Assembly (NCBI GenBank): GCA_029555965.1
Contig: JAKQHY010000191.1
Coordinates: forward strand, 1-62,967
From: Chloroflexota bacterium
GTDB lineage: Bacteria; Chloroflexota; Anaerolineae; B4-G1; SLSP01
DNA: 62,967 nucleotides
Direction: 5' to 3'
A model generated the notes under the pieces. It did not search any database. It saw only the letters and a program-made list of their open reading frames with translations, and had not been told where the DNA came from. Shown here piece by piece: positions 1-8,800 of the stretch. The first letter of the stretch is position 1. Every line of letters starts with the position of its first letter. The position numbers and the translations under genes are program-made.

Positions 1-1
1 C

Positions 2-220
2 GCGGGGATCGGCGACGGAGCCACGACCTTGCCCCTGACCGCCCCGGCCCCCGAACACGAGTTCTTCGTCAACGCCCAGTTCTGCGCCGACGGCGTGAAG
101 GCGGTCCCCGGCGACACGGTGACGCTGCACTATGCCGCCGACGCGCACCAGGCCGTGTACCTGACCGGCGGTGACGCGCCGTACCTCCACCTGGTGATGC
201 CGATGCAGGTGCGCCAGTAG
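2..220 (+). CDS. 3' end of an unrecognised gene (partial)
   Basis: The frame is open from base 2 to the TAG at 218-220, giving 72 visible residues; the start lies outside the window. The visible part has an alternating hydrophobic pattern (VTLHYAADAHQAVYLTG) that suggests beta strands. I do not recognise a family. A strong Shine-Dalgarno (TAGGAGGTC) overlaps its stop codon and serves the next gene 10 nt downstream, so the two are probably co-transcribed as part of the plus-strand series that runs to 4480. Confidence 0.6.
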   Translation, partial: AGIGDGATTLPLTAPAPEHEFFVNAQFCADGVKAVPGDTVTLHYAADAHQAVYLTGGDAPYLHLVMPMQVRQ

Positions 221-230
221 GAGGTCGGCG

Positions 231-1838
231 ATGAAACTCACCAAGCCCCAACAGAAAAACAACGACCGTATCTACGCCTGGCTGCACGGGGAGCCGTTCG
301 CGGAAAACAGCCGCGATAAGCGCCCCAAAGTGCCGGAGCTGGATGCGGCGCAAGTGCTGAGCGGGTACACCCCGCAATACGCCAAAGATTACGGGGCCTT
401 CTTCACCCCGCCCGATATGGCGCGGACGGCCCTGGCAATGCTGAACCTCCCCGATGACCCGGCGATCCGCGTGCTCGAACCCGCGACCGGCATCGGCGGC
501 CTCGTCTACTGGCTGCGCCGGTTGCGGCCCAACGTCCGGGTGGACGCCTGTGAGTTGGTGCAGGAATATCACGACATCGGGCAAAAGCTGTTCCCGGAGG
601 TTAACTGGCTGGGCCACGACGCCTGGGATCATCTGGCCGCTATCGAAGGCCAGTATGATTTCGTCGTCGCCAACCCACCCTAAGGTTTGACCTGCGGGCT
701 GAATGACGCCCGGAGTCGCAGTCTGTCCGGCGCGAAGCGCGGCGAACACCTCTTTCTCGAACTGGCGTTGCGGGCGCTGAAGCCCGACGGCCAGGCGCTG
801 ATCATCGCGCCGGAGAACCTCATCGTCGGCCTGCCCAAAGGGGCGGCCAAGTTCTTTGCCGCGCACGGCGCAGCCGAGACCCAGCTTCCCCTGCCGGGTA
901 AGTTTGCCTTGACCAATATCGCGGTGTGGGCCTTCGTCATCCGGCGAATTGCGCCGGCCAACGACTACACGCCGCAGCCCTGCCCGCAAATCACGGCCCT
1001 GTACCGGGAATGGCGGCGGGCCTGCGGTGAAACGCACACCAGCCGCACCGACGACACGACCGCCGCGGCGCTGCTCGTGGGTGGCCGCAACGCGACCGCC
1101 GGCGGCGAGTTCCGGCGCTACTGCCGGATCGCCGTCGCCGCGCGCGCCGGCGAAGAAGCCGAGCAGACCGAGCGGATTCAGGCCCGGTATCTGGCCGGGA
1201 GCGATCCGCAGCCGGACAACTTCCCCTACGTCCTGGACAGCCTGCCCTGGTATCGCTGGCTGACGGAACGGGCGGAGCCGCCCGCGCCGGTCAGTAACGC
1301 TACCCTCGCCGTAGCCACGGCCCCAACGACACCGCCTATGGCAGAAACCCCGGCTTCGTCGCCGAATGCCGACGACGACTTGGGGGAGATCGAGTTTAGC
1401 ACCCGCGCCTACCTCGCCGATCTGTTTCGAGATTGGCAGCGCTGCGTCAATGATTGCCCTCCTACGCAAGCCGCTTTCGCGTGGCGACTGATGACTGGCC
1501 AATGCCGGGCAGCGGAAGGCGCGGAATTTCGGCGCTACTGTCGGATCGCGGTGAGTACGTACCTCACCCAAGGCGAGACGCCGCAAAGTAAGGCAATGGT
1601 CAATCTGGCCTACGACCGGGGGAGCGGGCAAGACCCACGCTTCCCCGATACTGGCGGCAGTATCCCCTGGCATCGCTATCTCAGCGAGCCACAGTCAGAC
1701 GCCGTGATACCCCCGGCTACCCCTACCCCGCCGGCCCCCGCCGACGCCTGGATTCAAACGCCGCTGTGGGAACTGCCAGGCCTCACCGCCCGCAGTTTTC
1801 CGCGCGCTCCCCGCCGCCAGGCGCGGATGGCGCTATGA
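231..1838 (+). pseudogene. N6-adenine DNA methyltransferase split by an in-frame stop at the NPPY motif
   Basis: A single reading frame encodes a class I SAM-dependent DNA methyltransferase but is interrupted by TAA at 681-683. Upstream are an FTP-type motif (GAFFTPP, residues ~55-61) and SAM motif I (VLEPATGIGG, ~81-90), ending in VVANPP. The next codon should be the Tyr of the catalytic NPPY motif; TAC/TAT to TAA is one base change. Downstream in the same frame come GLTCG and typical post-motif IV sequence (ALKPDGQALIIAPENL). The C-terminal half carries two copies of an unrecognised domain, each containing EFRRYCRIAV (near codons 293 and 433) and ending in PWYRWL or PWHRYL. The protein would be 535 residues if read through. 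The start at 231 has a good AGGAGG. The 3' end overlaps the next gene as ATGA. It could be a true nonsense mutation, a sequencing error or recoding. Confidence 0.8.
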
Positions 1839-2323
1839 TCGCGCCCTGGGACGACTGCACCGATTGGGAAACCACGCTTTACGAAGTCCTGACCTGGGTA
1901 GAGGCATACCCGGGCTACTGGACGGCGGCGCTCTGCCGCCTGATCAACGGGTTCACCCAGCCCTGGCAGGAGCTCCCGCCGCCAACGCCGCAGTGGTATC
2001 CTGACTACGCCCCGCCCACTGCGGCGACCAAGGCGCACGTCAACCGGCAGGTGATGTACTGCGGCTTGTGCCGCGACTACAGCGGACTGCGTAAGCGAAA
2101 ACGCGCCGCGCAACTGCCGCCGCCGCTCCCCGGTCTGGAAGCCCACGCGGCGTACTTGTTGCACGCACCCTGCTGGCCCATCGGCCTCAAAACGTTGCAA
2201 CGGGCGCTGCGGCAACTCGAACTGGACATCGTGGCGGTGCGCGGCATTCCTCACGAGATCATCCCCGACCCCCGGAATCACCGGGGCTGGGACTACGCCA
2301 CCTGCTGGTGGCCCAACGACTAA
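1835..2323 (+). CDS. hypothetical protein of the mobile element
   Basis: The protein is 162 residues, rich in Trp, Pro and Cys, and of no family I recognise. I chose the ATG at 1835 because it overlaps the upstream stop (ATGA), which implies translational coupling with the split methyltransferase; the frame is open further upstream but with no better start. The central part contains CGLCRDY and later a Cys-Trp pair, possibly metal-binding but incomplete. No signal peptide or membrane segment is visible. It belongs to the tightly packed plus-strand series 231-4480. Confidence 0.6.
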   Translation: MIAPWDDCTDWETTLYEVLTWVEAYPGYWTAALCRLINGFTQPWQELPPPTPQWYPDYAPPTAATKAHVNRQVMYCGLCRDYSGLRKRKRAAQLPPPLPGLEAHAAYLLHAPCWPIGLKTLQRALRQLELDIVAVRGIPHEIIPDPRNHRGWDYATCWWPND

Positions 2324-2341
2324 CTCACCTGGAGAAAAACA

Positions 2342-2635
2342 ATGGAACCTGAAAAACCCGACCGCTACACGGTATTGACCGTGAATAGCGAGTCTTTAAT
2401 CACTGCGATTGCGGCGGCCACTACCCTGGGACTGACCTGGTTTGCCCAGTGCGCCCCGTATGACAAGACCCTGGTCCTGCTCTATATCTTCTTTGACCAG
2501 GCTGGACTGGCGGCCTACCTCGCCAACCAGTACACCGCGGTCACCGACCAAATCCGCGCCTGGCTGTTTGAGTACTACGACCAGGCCGCTACCGCTGAGG
2601 ACACGCTGGCCCGCATCCGGGACGCGCTGCAATGA
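2342..2635 (+). CDS. small hypothetical protein
   Basis: This is a 97-residue protein preceded by GGAGAAAAAC. The first half is hydrophobic (around ITAIAAATTLGLTWF and TLVLLYIFF), the second half acidic and helical (LARIRDALQ). It could be a small soluble alpha/beta protein or be weakly membrane-associated; I cannot decide. Its stop overlaps the next start (ATGA at 2632-2635), so it is coupled to the RuvB-like gene. No known family is recognised. Confidence 0.55.
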   Translation: MEPEKPDRYTVLTVNSESLITAIAAATTLGLTWFAQCAPYDKTLVLLYIFFDQAGLAAYLANQYTAVTDQIRAWLFEYYDQAATAEDTLARIRDALQ

Positions 2636-3597
2636 ACGATCAACAACAACCCGATCTCACCCTGCACCGCCCGCAAACGCTGGACGCCGTGATCGGCCAG
2701 GCAGCGGTCAAGGCGAACCTGCGCATCCTCATCGAGGCCGCGCAGCGCCGCAGTGAGCCGCTGCCCCACCTGCTGTTCTACGGGCCGCCCGGCACGGGCA
2801 AGACCACCCTCGCGCAGGTCTGCGCGCGGGCCATGAACGCGCCGCTGAAGATCATCAGCGCGCCCACCCTGGAAAAGGCCGGCGACCTGGCCGCCATCTT
2901 GACCAACCTCGCCGGCGGCGACGTGCTGTTCGTGGACGAGATCCACCGGCTGGCCGTCACCATCGCCGAAGTGCTGTATCCGGCGCTCGAAGATTTCGCG
3001 CTGGACATCATCATCGGTTCCGGCCCAGGGGCGCGCACCGTGCGCCTGCCCCTGCCACGCTTCACCCTGATCGGCGCGACGACCCGGCTGGCGTTACTGC
3101 CACAGCCGTTACAGGATCGCTTCGGCGTGCTGTTCCAACTGGAGCTGTACTCCGAGGCCGAACTGACGACCATCATCGCCAATGCGGCGACGCAGTTGGA
3201 CATCGCCTACGACCTGGAAGGGTTGGCGGAGATCGCCCGCTGTAGTCGCGGCACGCCCCGGCTGGCGCTGCGCTACTTCCAGCGCGCGCGCGACTATGCC
3301 GAAGTGCAGGCCGATGGCGTGCTGACGCGGGACACCGCGGGCGCGGCCCTCGATCTGCTCGGCATTGACGCCAACGGCCTGACCAAACAAGACCGCCAGA
3401 TGTTGACCACGCTGATCCAGACCTTCGCCGGTCGCCCGGTGGGCTTGAGTACTCTGGCCGCTGCGCTCGACGAAGCGGAGGACACGCTGGAAACCACAGT
3501 CGAGCCGTACCTGCTGCGCTGCGGCCTCCTCGAACGCACGCCGCGTGGCCGAGTGGCGACACCGGCGGCCCGCGCCTGGTTGGGCTGCGGAGGCTGA
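2632..3597 (+). CDS. ruvB: RuvB-family Holliday-junction branch-migration ATPase (element-borne)
   Basis: This 321-aa protein covers the full length of RuvB. Walker A is GPPGTGKT (residues 51-58), Walker B is VLFVDEIHRL (98-107), sensor 1 is GATTR (148-152), the arginine-finger region is LQDRFGVLF, and the winged-helix end reads EPYLLRCGLLERTPRGR, which matches RuvB closely. The core is divergent (ALLPQPLQDRFG where chromosomal RuvBs usually have TSPLRDRFG). RuvB is normally a hexameric motor working with RuvA at Holliday junctions. Here it sits without ruvA or ruvC among mobile-element genes, so it may serve element recombination or replication, or use host RuvA. Start and stop are coupled to both neighbours. 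Confidence 0.92.
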   Translation: MNDQQQPDLTLHRPQTLDAVIGQAAVKANLRILIEAAQRRSEPLPHLLFYGPPGTGKTTLAQVCARAMNAPLKIISAPTLEKAGDLAAILTNLAGGDVLFVDEIHRLAVTIAEVLYPALEDFALDIIIGSGPGARTVRLPLPRFTLIGATTRLALLPQPLQDRFGVLFQLELYSEAELTTIIANAATQLDIAYDLEGLAEIARCSRGTPRLALRYFQRARDYAEVQADGVLTRDTAGAALDLLGIDANGLTKQDRQMLTTLIQTFAGRPVGLSTLAAALDEAEDTLETTVEPYLLRCGLLERTPRGRVATPAARAWLGCGG

Positions 3598-3599
3598 CG

Positions 3600-4046
3600 A
3601 TGGATACCTACTACTGCGCCCGCTGCGGCGCAATGCTGGTCTGGGACGTGAACGGGTGGCAGCCGTGTTGCGCTCATCAGGAGCCGGTGCGCGCCCCCGT
3701 GCATTACCAGACGGGTGACCCGTGGGAACCGCCCGCGTGCGGCGTACCTACCTGGTGGAATGCCACTCCGCATCTTGACCGGGTGGATTGCCCGGCCTGC
3801 CGCTGGCGCCTAGATCATCCTGGCGCAACGCCGCCGGCTACCGCGCCGTTCACCTACGCCGACGTGCTCAACGTCTGGCGTTGCGGACGGGTGCCGTTGT
3901 TTGACGCTGAGACGGGCGCTTCGCTGCCCCCGGAACAGCGTGGGCAACGGAAAGCCGCGCTGCTGGCCGCCGGGTTGGTCTGCGCGACGGACACCGGCCT
4001 GCGACTGACCCGGAAAGGTACGCGGTATCTGAAGACCGGCGGGTAG
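3600..4046 (+). CDS. zinc-ribbon / winged-helix-like hypothetical protein
   Basis: The 148-aa protein starts 2 nt after the RuvB stop. The N-terminus holds CARCG, then CC and a later CPACR, enough Cys pairs for one or two zinc ribbons within the first ~70 residues. The C-terminal half (QRKAALLAAGLVCATDTGLRLTRKGTRYL) has the helix-turn-wing look of a small winged-helix domain. A nucleic-acid-binding role on the element is an inference; I recognise no named family. It is coupled to the next gene (TAG, 2 nt, ATG). Confidence 0.6.
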   Translation: MDTYYCARCGAMLVWDVNGWQPCCAHQEPVRAPVHYQTGDPWEPPACGVPTWWNATPHLDRVDCPACRWRLDHPGATPPATAPFTYADVLNVWRCGRVPLFDAETGASLPPEQRGQRKAALLAAGLVCATDTGLRLTRKGTRYLKTGG

Positions 4047-4048
4047 CG

Positions 4049-4480
4049 ATGGACGAGTTCACCGCCAACCTGCTGGAACCGGCCTATACCCATGCCCTGA
4101 AATGGGAAAAACGCCGGGATAAACACCCGGTCACGACAATGGAGTTGGCCTATGCCCTGGATTGGGCGTGGGCGCAACTGCGCAATGCCTGGGTCACCCG
4201 GGAAGCCGAGGCGATCCAGGCGCGGATTCCGGCCTACTACCTGGCCCGCAGTGTGGATTTGCTGTGGGACTGGGTAGTACGAGAACGCGAGCTCACCGAC
4301 TGGGAGCCGCCGGATGACGCGGCTCAGTATCCGGGCTGGGTAGCCTGGGCAATGGCGGCGATCCGCTGGCAGCGCGCCTTGGCGGCCGGACAATTCCCCG
4401 ATCTGAACTATACCCAGGCCGAACTTATCCCCTGGCTCGCCGCGCGGATAAACCCGACGCGGCAACTTAGCCTATTCTAA
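4049..4480 (+). CDS. hypothetical protein ending in a clamp-binding-like QLSLF
   Basis: This is a 143-aa, Trp- and Ala-rich, mostly helical protein and the last gene of the tightly packed series. No domain is recognised. Its last residues are RQLSLF followed by the stop; QL(S/D)LF is the classic pentapeptide by which DNA polymerases and repair proteins dock on the bacterial beta sliding clamp. The position at the extreme C-terminus is usual for such motifs. That the protein binds the clamp is an inference. The gene is followed by a 146-bp gap with a long hairpin. Confidence 0.6.
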   Translation: MDEFTANLLEPAYTHALKWEKRRDKHPVTTMELAYALDWAWAQLRNAWVTREAEAIQARIPAYYLARSVDLLWDWVVRERELTDWEPPDDAAQYPGWVAWAMAAIRWQRALAAGQFPDLNYTQAELIPWLAARINPTRQLSLF

Positions 4481-4551
4481 CGCCGCCTGGGCCGGGCCGC
4501 CGGACCCGCCCAGCGCGTACCTCCCCTAATTCCGGCTTAATACTTTCCCCG

Positions 4552-4602
4552 GGAGCGCCGCCGCCGCGTTCCCCCAGGGGAACTGCCGGCGGCGCTGCTC
4601 CT
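4552..4602 (+). other. long GC-rich hairpin in the 4627 gene leader
   Basis: The stem GGAGCGCCGCCG pairs with CGGCGGCGCTGCTCC (two-base bulge), with an inner perfect stem GTTCCCC-C-AGGGGAAC at its tip. No U-tract follows. It lies 24 nt before the ATG at 4627. It could be a transcription attenuator, a protein-binding site or an RNA processing site. A similar nested hairpin precedes the methyltransferase-helicase gene. Confidence 0.6.
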
Positions 4603-4626
4603 GGTTAATCACACAGGAGTTTACCA

Positions 4627-5718
4627 ATGAATACCGACAATGCCGTGTTACTGCATACCAGCGACTGCGACGCCCGGGTACTGACCGTGGCGCAAACCTA
4701 CCTGAGCGACAGCCGCCGGCTGCCGAACCTGGTCACCTCCGGCTACGCCCCGATCCCCGGCCTGCCGGCGCATCGCCCCGAATGGGGACGTCCCGACCGG
4801 CTGTACAACGCCGACCAGGTCGTGCGCCTGGACTACGACGACTGGGATATGAAACGGGCTTTAGACGTTTTCGCGGGCAACGTGCAGAGCTGCGCCTTTG
4901 CCCGCAGCGCCGTGCCAGAACCCGTCATCCCCGAACTGGGCACAGTGCTCTACGACCCGCTCAAGCGGCAGGTGGCCGTCTATACCGGCGCCCATCCCAA
5001 CGGCTTGCCGCCAGTGTGGGAAGGCTCCGCGCCGACCACGGAACGGGTAGAGTATGGCGCTATGTTGCGCCACGTCCGCCAGCAACTGGTGACGGCGGAG
5101 ATCGCCGTGTTCCCCACGACGGTCTACGCGCCGGCGCTGGCACATCCCTGGTGGAATGCCGCCGCTGGCGAAATGCACCCCACCTACATCAGCAATCTGG
5201 ACGCCCGCGTGCCGGTCGTCGGCTATGCCTACACCGGGCAGTACGAACTCGTCTACCTCTCCCTCGTCGGCCACAAGACTGCCTGCCGCTCCATCTGGGG
5301 CAGTCTGAACACCCACAACAAACGCACCCTCTGGTTGGGCGAGCGCCGCCAGGTCACCAGCACGCATCAATACGCCTCGGCCGTCTCCACCCCCATTGAT
5401 CCGGACACCGGCCTGATCCGCCTGCAAATGGCGGACAAGCGGTGCGTGGCGGCGGCTGGCGACGCAGAAGTGTTCTTGCTCGTCCCGCACGGGTGGGACG
5501 AGGCCGCGACGGCCCGCGCCTTCGCGGTGCGGCTCAATGCCTTGCTGCCCTGGGGGTTCAACCTCGACTGGGGCGCGCAGTTGCTCCAGGCCGGCCAGGA
5601 TAACAACCTGGTAGCGGAGTTGACGGTGGGCGGCGATCTCGCCGCCGGCTACATCATCCGCGCCGAGGGCTGGCTCGATCTGTTTAACTCGCTAATGGCC
5701 GCCAAGGTCTTGGCGTAA
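4627..5718 (+). CDS. hypothetical protein, 363 aa
   Basis: A well-formed gene with CACAGGAG eight bases before the ATG. The sequence is soluble-looking, mixed alpha/beta, with no signal peptide, membrane helix or Cys cluster. I recognise no catalytic motif; the late segment WGFNLDWGAQLLQ followed by AGYIIRAEGW suggests a compact C-terminal domain. It stands alone between two hairpin-bearing leaders, upstream of the methyltransferase-helicase fusion, so it is probably an element-specific accessory or replication gene. The function is unknown. Confidence 0.65.
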   Translation: MNTDNAVLLHTSDCDARVLTVAQTYLSDSRRLPNLVTSGYAPIPGLPAHRPEWGRPDRLYNADQVVRLDYDDWDMKRALDVFAGNVQSCAFARSAVPEPVIPELGTVLYDPLKRQVAVYTGAHPNGLPPVWEGSAPTTERVEYGAMLRHVRQQLVTAEIAVFPTTVYAPALAHPWWNAAAGEMHPTYISNLDARVPVVGYAYTGQYELVYLSLVGHKTACRSIWGSLNTHNKRTLWLGERRQVTSTHQYASAVSTPIDPDTGLIRLQMADKRCVAAAGDAEVFLLVPHGWDEAATARAFAVRLNALLPWGFNLDWGAQLLQAGQDNNLVAELTVGGDLAAGYIIRAEGWLDLFNSLMAAKVLA

Positions 5719-5740
5719 CTCAATTCAACTATTCCCGGTG

Positions 5741-5781
5741 GGCAGCGCAGGTAGCTCCCCGCCGGGGAGACTGCGCTGGCC
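5741..5781 (+). other. nested hairpin in the 5822 gene leader
   Basis: The outer stem GGCAGCGCAG pairs with CTGCGCTGGCC (one mismatch) and encloses a perfect inner stem CTCCCC-GCC-GGGGAG. It resembles the 4552-4602 hairpin in plan (long outer stem with a C-run/G-run inner stem) but not in sequence outside the C/G runs. It lies 40 bp before the ATG at 5822, again with no U-tract. Confidence 0.6.
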
Positions 5782-5821
5782 GCCGTAACTACATCTTATC
5801 AGCTACGGAGGCTTGTTTACT

Positions 5822-8800
5822 ATGGCTAGGTTAGCCAACTCAGAAAAAATGGGGTTCTTTGCGACCCCACCGAATGTCGTCGAACTGCTGGCCCGGTGGA
5901 TTGCCGCGCCCGTTACCCGGAATACCGACACCGGCAAAGAAACCGTCTCCCCCTACCGTGTCTTCGACCCGTGCGCGGGCGAGGGCGCGGCCTTACACCA
6001 GGTCGCTACGCTGCTCGGCGGCGAAGTGACCACCTGGGGCGTCGAACTCAGCCCGAACCGCGCCGAGAAAGCGACGGCGGTGCTGGACAAGGTGCTCAAC
6101 ACGGCCTTCCAGTCTGTGCGCATCAGCCACGAGGCGGCGGCACTCCTGTACTTGAATCCCCCCTACGACAATGACCTCGACTCCGCCGAGAAGCGGCTGG
6201 AAATCGAGTTCCTGCGCCTCAGCGTGCCGACGTTGGCCTACGACGGCGTGATGATCCTCATCATCCCGCAGCCGGTGCTGCGCTTCGCGGACATGGCGCG
6301 GCTGCTGGCCGGCCATTTCACCGACATCGTGATCCGCCGTTTTCCTGACGGCGATTACGAAATCTTCAAACAGGTCGTCGTCTTCGCGCGCCGCCGGCGT
6401 TACCAGACGCCCACCACGGAGCGCGTTGCAGAAATCCGGCAATGGGCCGACGCGGAACTCAGCCCGCTCGGCGCGCTGCCGGATGACCCGCAGTGGCCGC
6501 AGATGTTGCCCCCGGCGAAGGCCAGTAGCGTCCGCTTCTATCGCAACGACATTTCCGATGTCGAAGCGGTGGCGCTGGCCTACCGCCAACCGTGGGACAA
6601 CGCCCTGCTCGCCGCCATCAGCGCGGCGCCGGCGCAGGAGTTCATCCCGCCAATGCCCTTGAAGAAAGGGCACATCGCGATGTTGATGTCCAGCGGCTTG
6701 CTGGGCACGCTGCGTATCACGATGGACGGCGAACCGGCCTTCGTCAAAGGCCGCGTGGTTAAACGCCAGGTCGAGACCATCGAAGAGACCGACAGCGGTG
6801 AGAAGTGCCACGTCATGCGCGACAAGTTCGTGACTTCGGTGGGTATCCTGGGGTCAGACGGCGTGCGCCTGATCCAGGACGACGTGCCGGCCTTGACCGC
6901 GTTTATGGAGACCTACGGTGGCCAGGTGGCGAATGAGGTCGTCAAACGCCCGCCGCGCTATGACCTGAAACCCACGGCGGCGGAGTGGGCGCACATGGGC
7001 ACGCTCGGCAAAAACCGGAAGCCCTTGCCAGGGCAGACCGAAGCCGGGCTGTTGCCGGTCCAGAAGCACATCGCCATTGCGATGACGCGCACGTTGCGTA
7101 GCACGCCTTCAGTTTTAGTGCAAGGCGAAATGGGTATTGGCAAGACGACGGTCGGCGCGGCCATCGTAGATGCGCTGAACGCCTACCCGGCCATTGTCCT
7201 CTGCCCGCCGCAACTCGTGCATAAGTGGGCGCGGGAACTGGCCCAGGTCATTCCCGAGGTGCAGGTGCGCGAGTTGCTGCGCTTTGGCAGTACGCCGGAT
7301 GGCGATGTGAACGACGCGCGCCAGTTCGTCGCGGATTGGCGCGCCGGGCGACTCGGCAGTAAAGCCGTCGCTGTCATCAGCGAGACCACCGCGAAACTCG
7401 GCTCTGGTTGGCAAGCCCGCGCGGCGACGCGCTATGGCTTGCCCAAAGTGAGCCAGGTGCGGCCGCGTGATCCTGACCTGGCGGAGGCCTGGGACGACGC
7501 CCGCGAGCGCCGCGCGGCGTTTGCGGCGGCCGCCCAGGACTACCGCACGGCCCGCGAAACGTTGGCCGAACTGCGGGCTATGGGCGCGGAACCGGCAACG
7601 GTGGAAACCCAACGACAGCGCGCGGCATATCTGCGCCGCGCAGCCTTGAAATTGGCGATCCCCTACCCGGTGTGCCCGGACTGCGGGAGTATCCCCCGCA
7701 ACAAAAACGGCGATCAGCTGTTCGCTATCCACCTCGAAGAACGTCCGTATCGCTGCACCCACCCGGTTTCCGGCTGGGCGCGGGACGAGGATGGGCGGCG
7801 GCTTCACGATGAAAACGGCCAGCCCGTGTGGGCCTGGCACACTACCGACAATACCCCGCAGCCGGTCTGTGGCGGGACTTTATTCCAACACGGCGCGCAG
7901 CATCGGCGCTGGCCCATCGCGGATTACATCCGGCGCAAATGCCGGGGCGCATTCAAGCTGGTCATCGCGGACGAAGTCCACGAGTACCGGGGCAAAGGCA
8001 GCGACCGGGGCCGCGCCTTCCATCACCTGATCGGCGCGACCCGCTGGCATCTGGCCCTCACCGGCACCACTTACGGCGGCAAGTCCACCTCCGTCTTCCA
8101 CACCTTCGGGCGCTTGTTCGGCGGCGTGTATGCCGAGTTCCAGTTCGACGGCGAGTTGGAATGGGCCAAGCAATACGGCGTACTGGAAACCCGCGTCTAC
8201 GGCCGGCCCGGCAGCGATGACGACGTGGACTTTGGCAGCTTCAACGCCACGAAGCGCAACAAAGTCACCGTCAGCGAACTGCCCGGCGTGTCGCCGGCGA
8301 TCCTGCCGCGCATCATCAGCACCACCAGCTTCTTGACGCTGAAAGACCTGGGCGTCACCCTGCCCGCGTACAGCGAGGAAGCTGTGCTGCTGGAGATGGC
8401 CGATGCCCAGGCCGATCAGTATCGGTCTATGGAGAGCAATCTCCGCAGTCGCGCGCGCCAGAGCAGCCGCTGGCTATCCACCTGGTTGCAGTGGTCGCTG
8501 AACCGCCCCGATGCCGCCTTCCGGGCGGAAGAGATCATCAAGGAATACCGGGAAAAGGTGGGCCGGAAGTCGGTCGTCACCGAAACCGAACACTTTATGA
8601 CCTTGCCACCAGTGGTCACCGACGCGGAACTGCTCCCCAAAGAGCAGTGGCTCGTGGACTACGCCCGCGCCGAAAAGGCCGCTGGACGCAAGGTGCTGGT
8701 GTATGTGCGGCAAACTGGCGAGCGTGACATCCAACCCCGGCTGCGTGATCTGCTGCAAGCGGCTGGTCTGCGTACCGACATTCTGCGCTCTACCGTCGGC

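Noticed and set aside
69-1673. Long minus-strand open frame opposite the split methyltransferase
   Set aside because: It is Arg/Gly/Pro-rich, lacks any motif and is the mirror of GC-rich plus-strand coding; the plus strand carries clear methyltransferase motifs.
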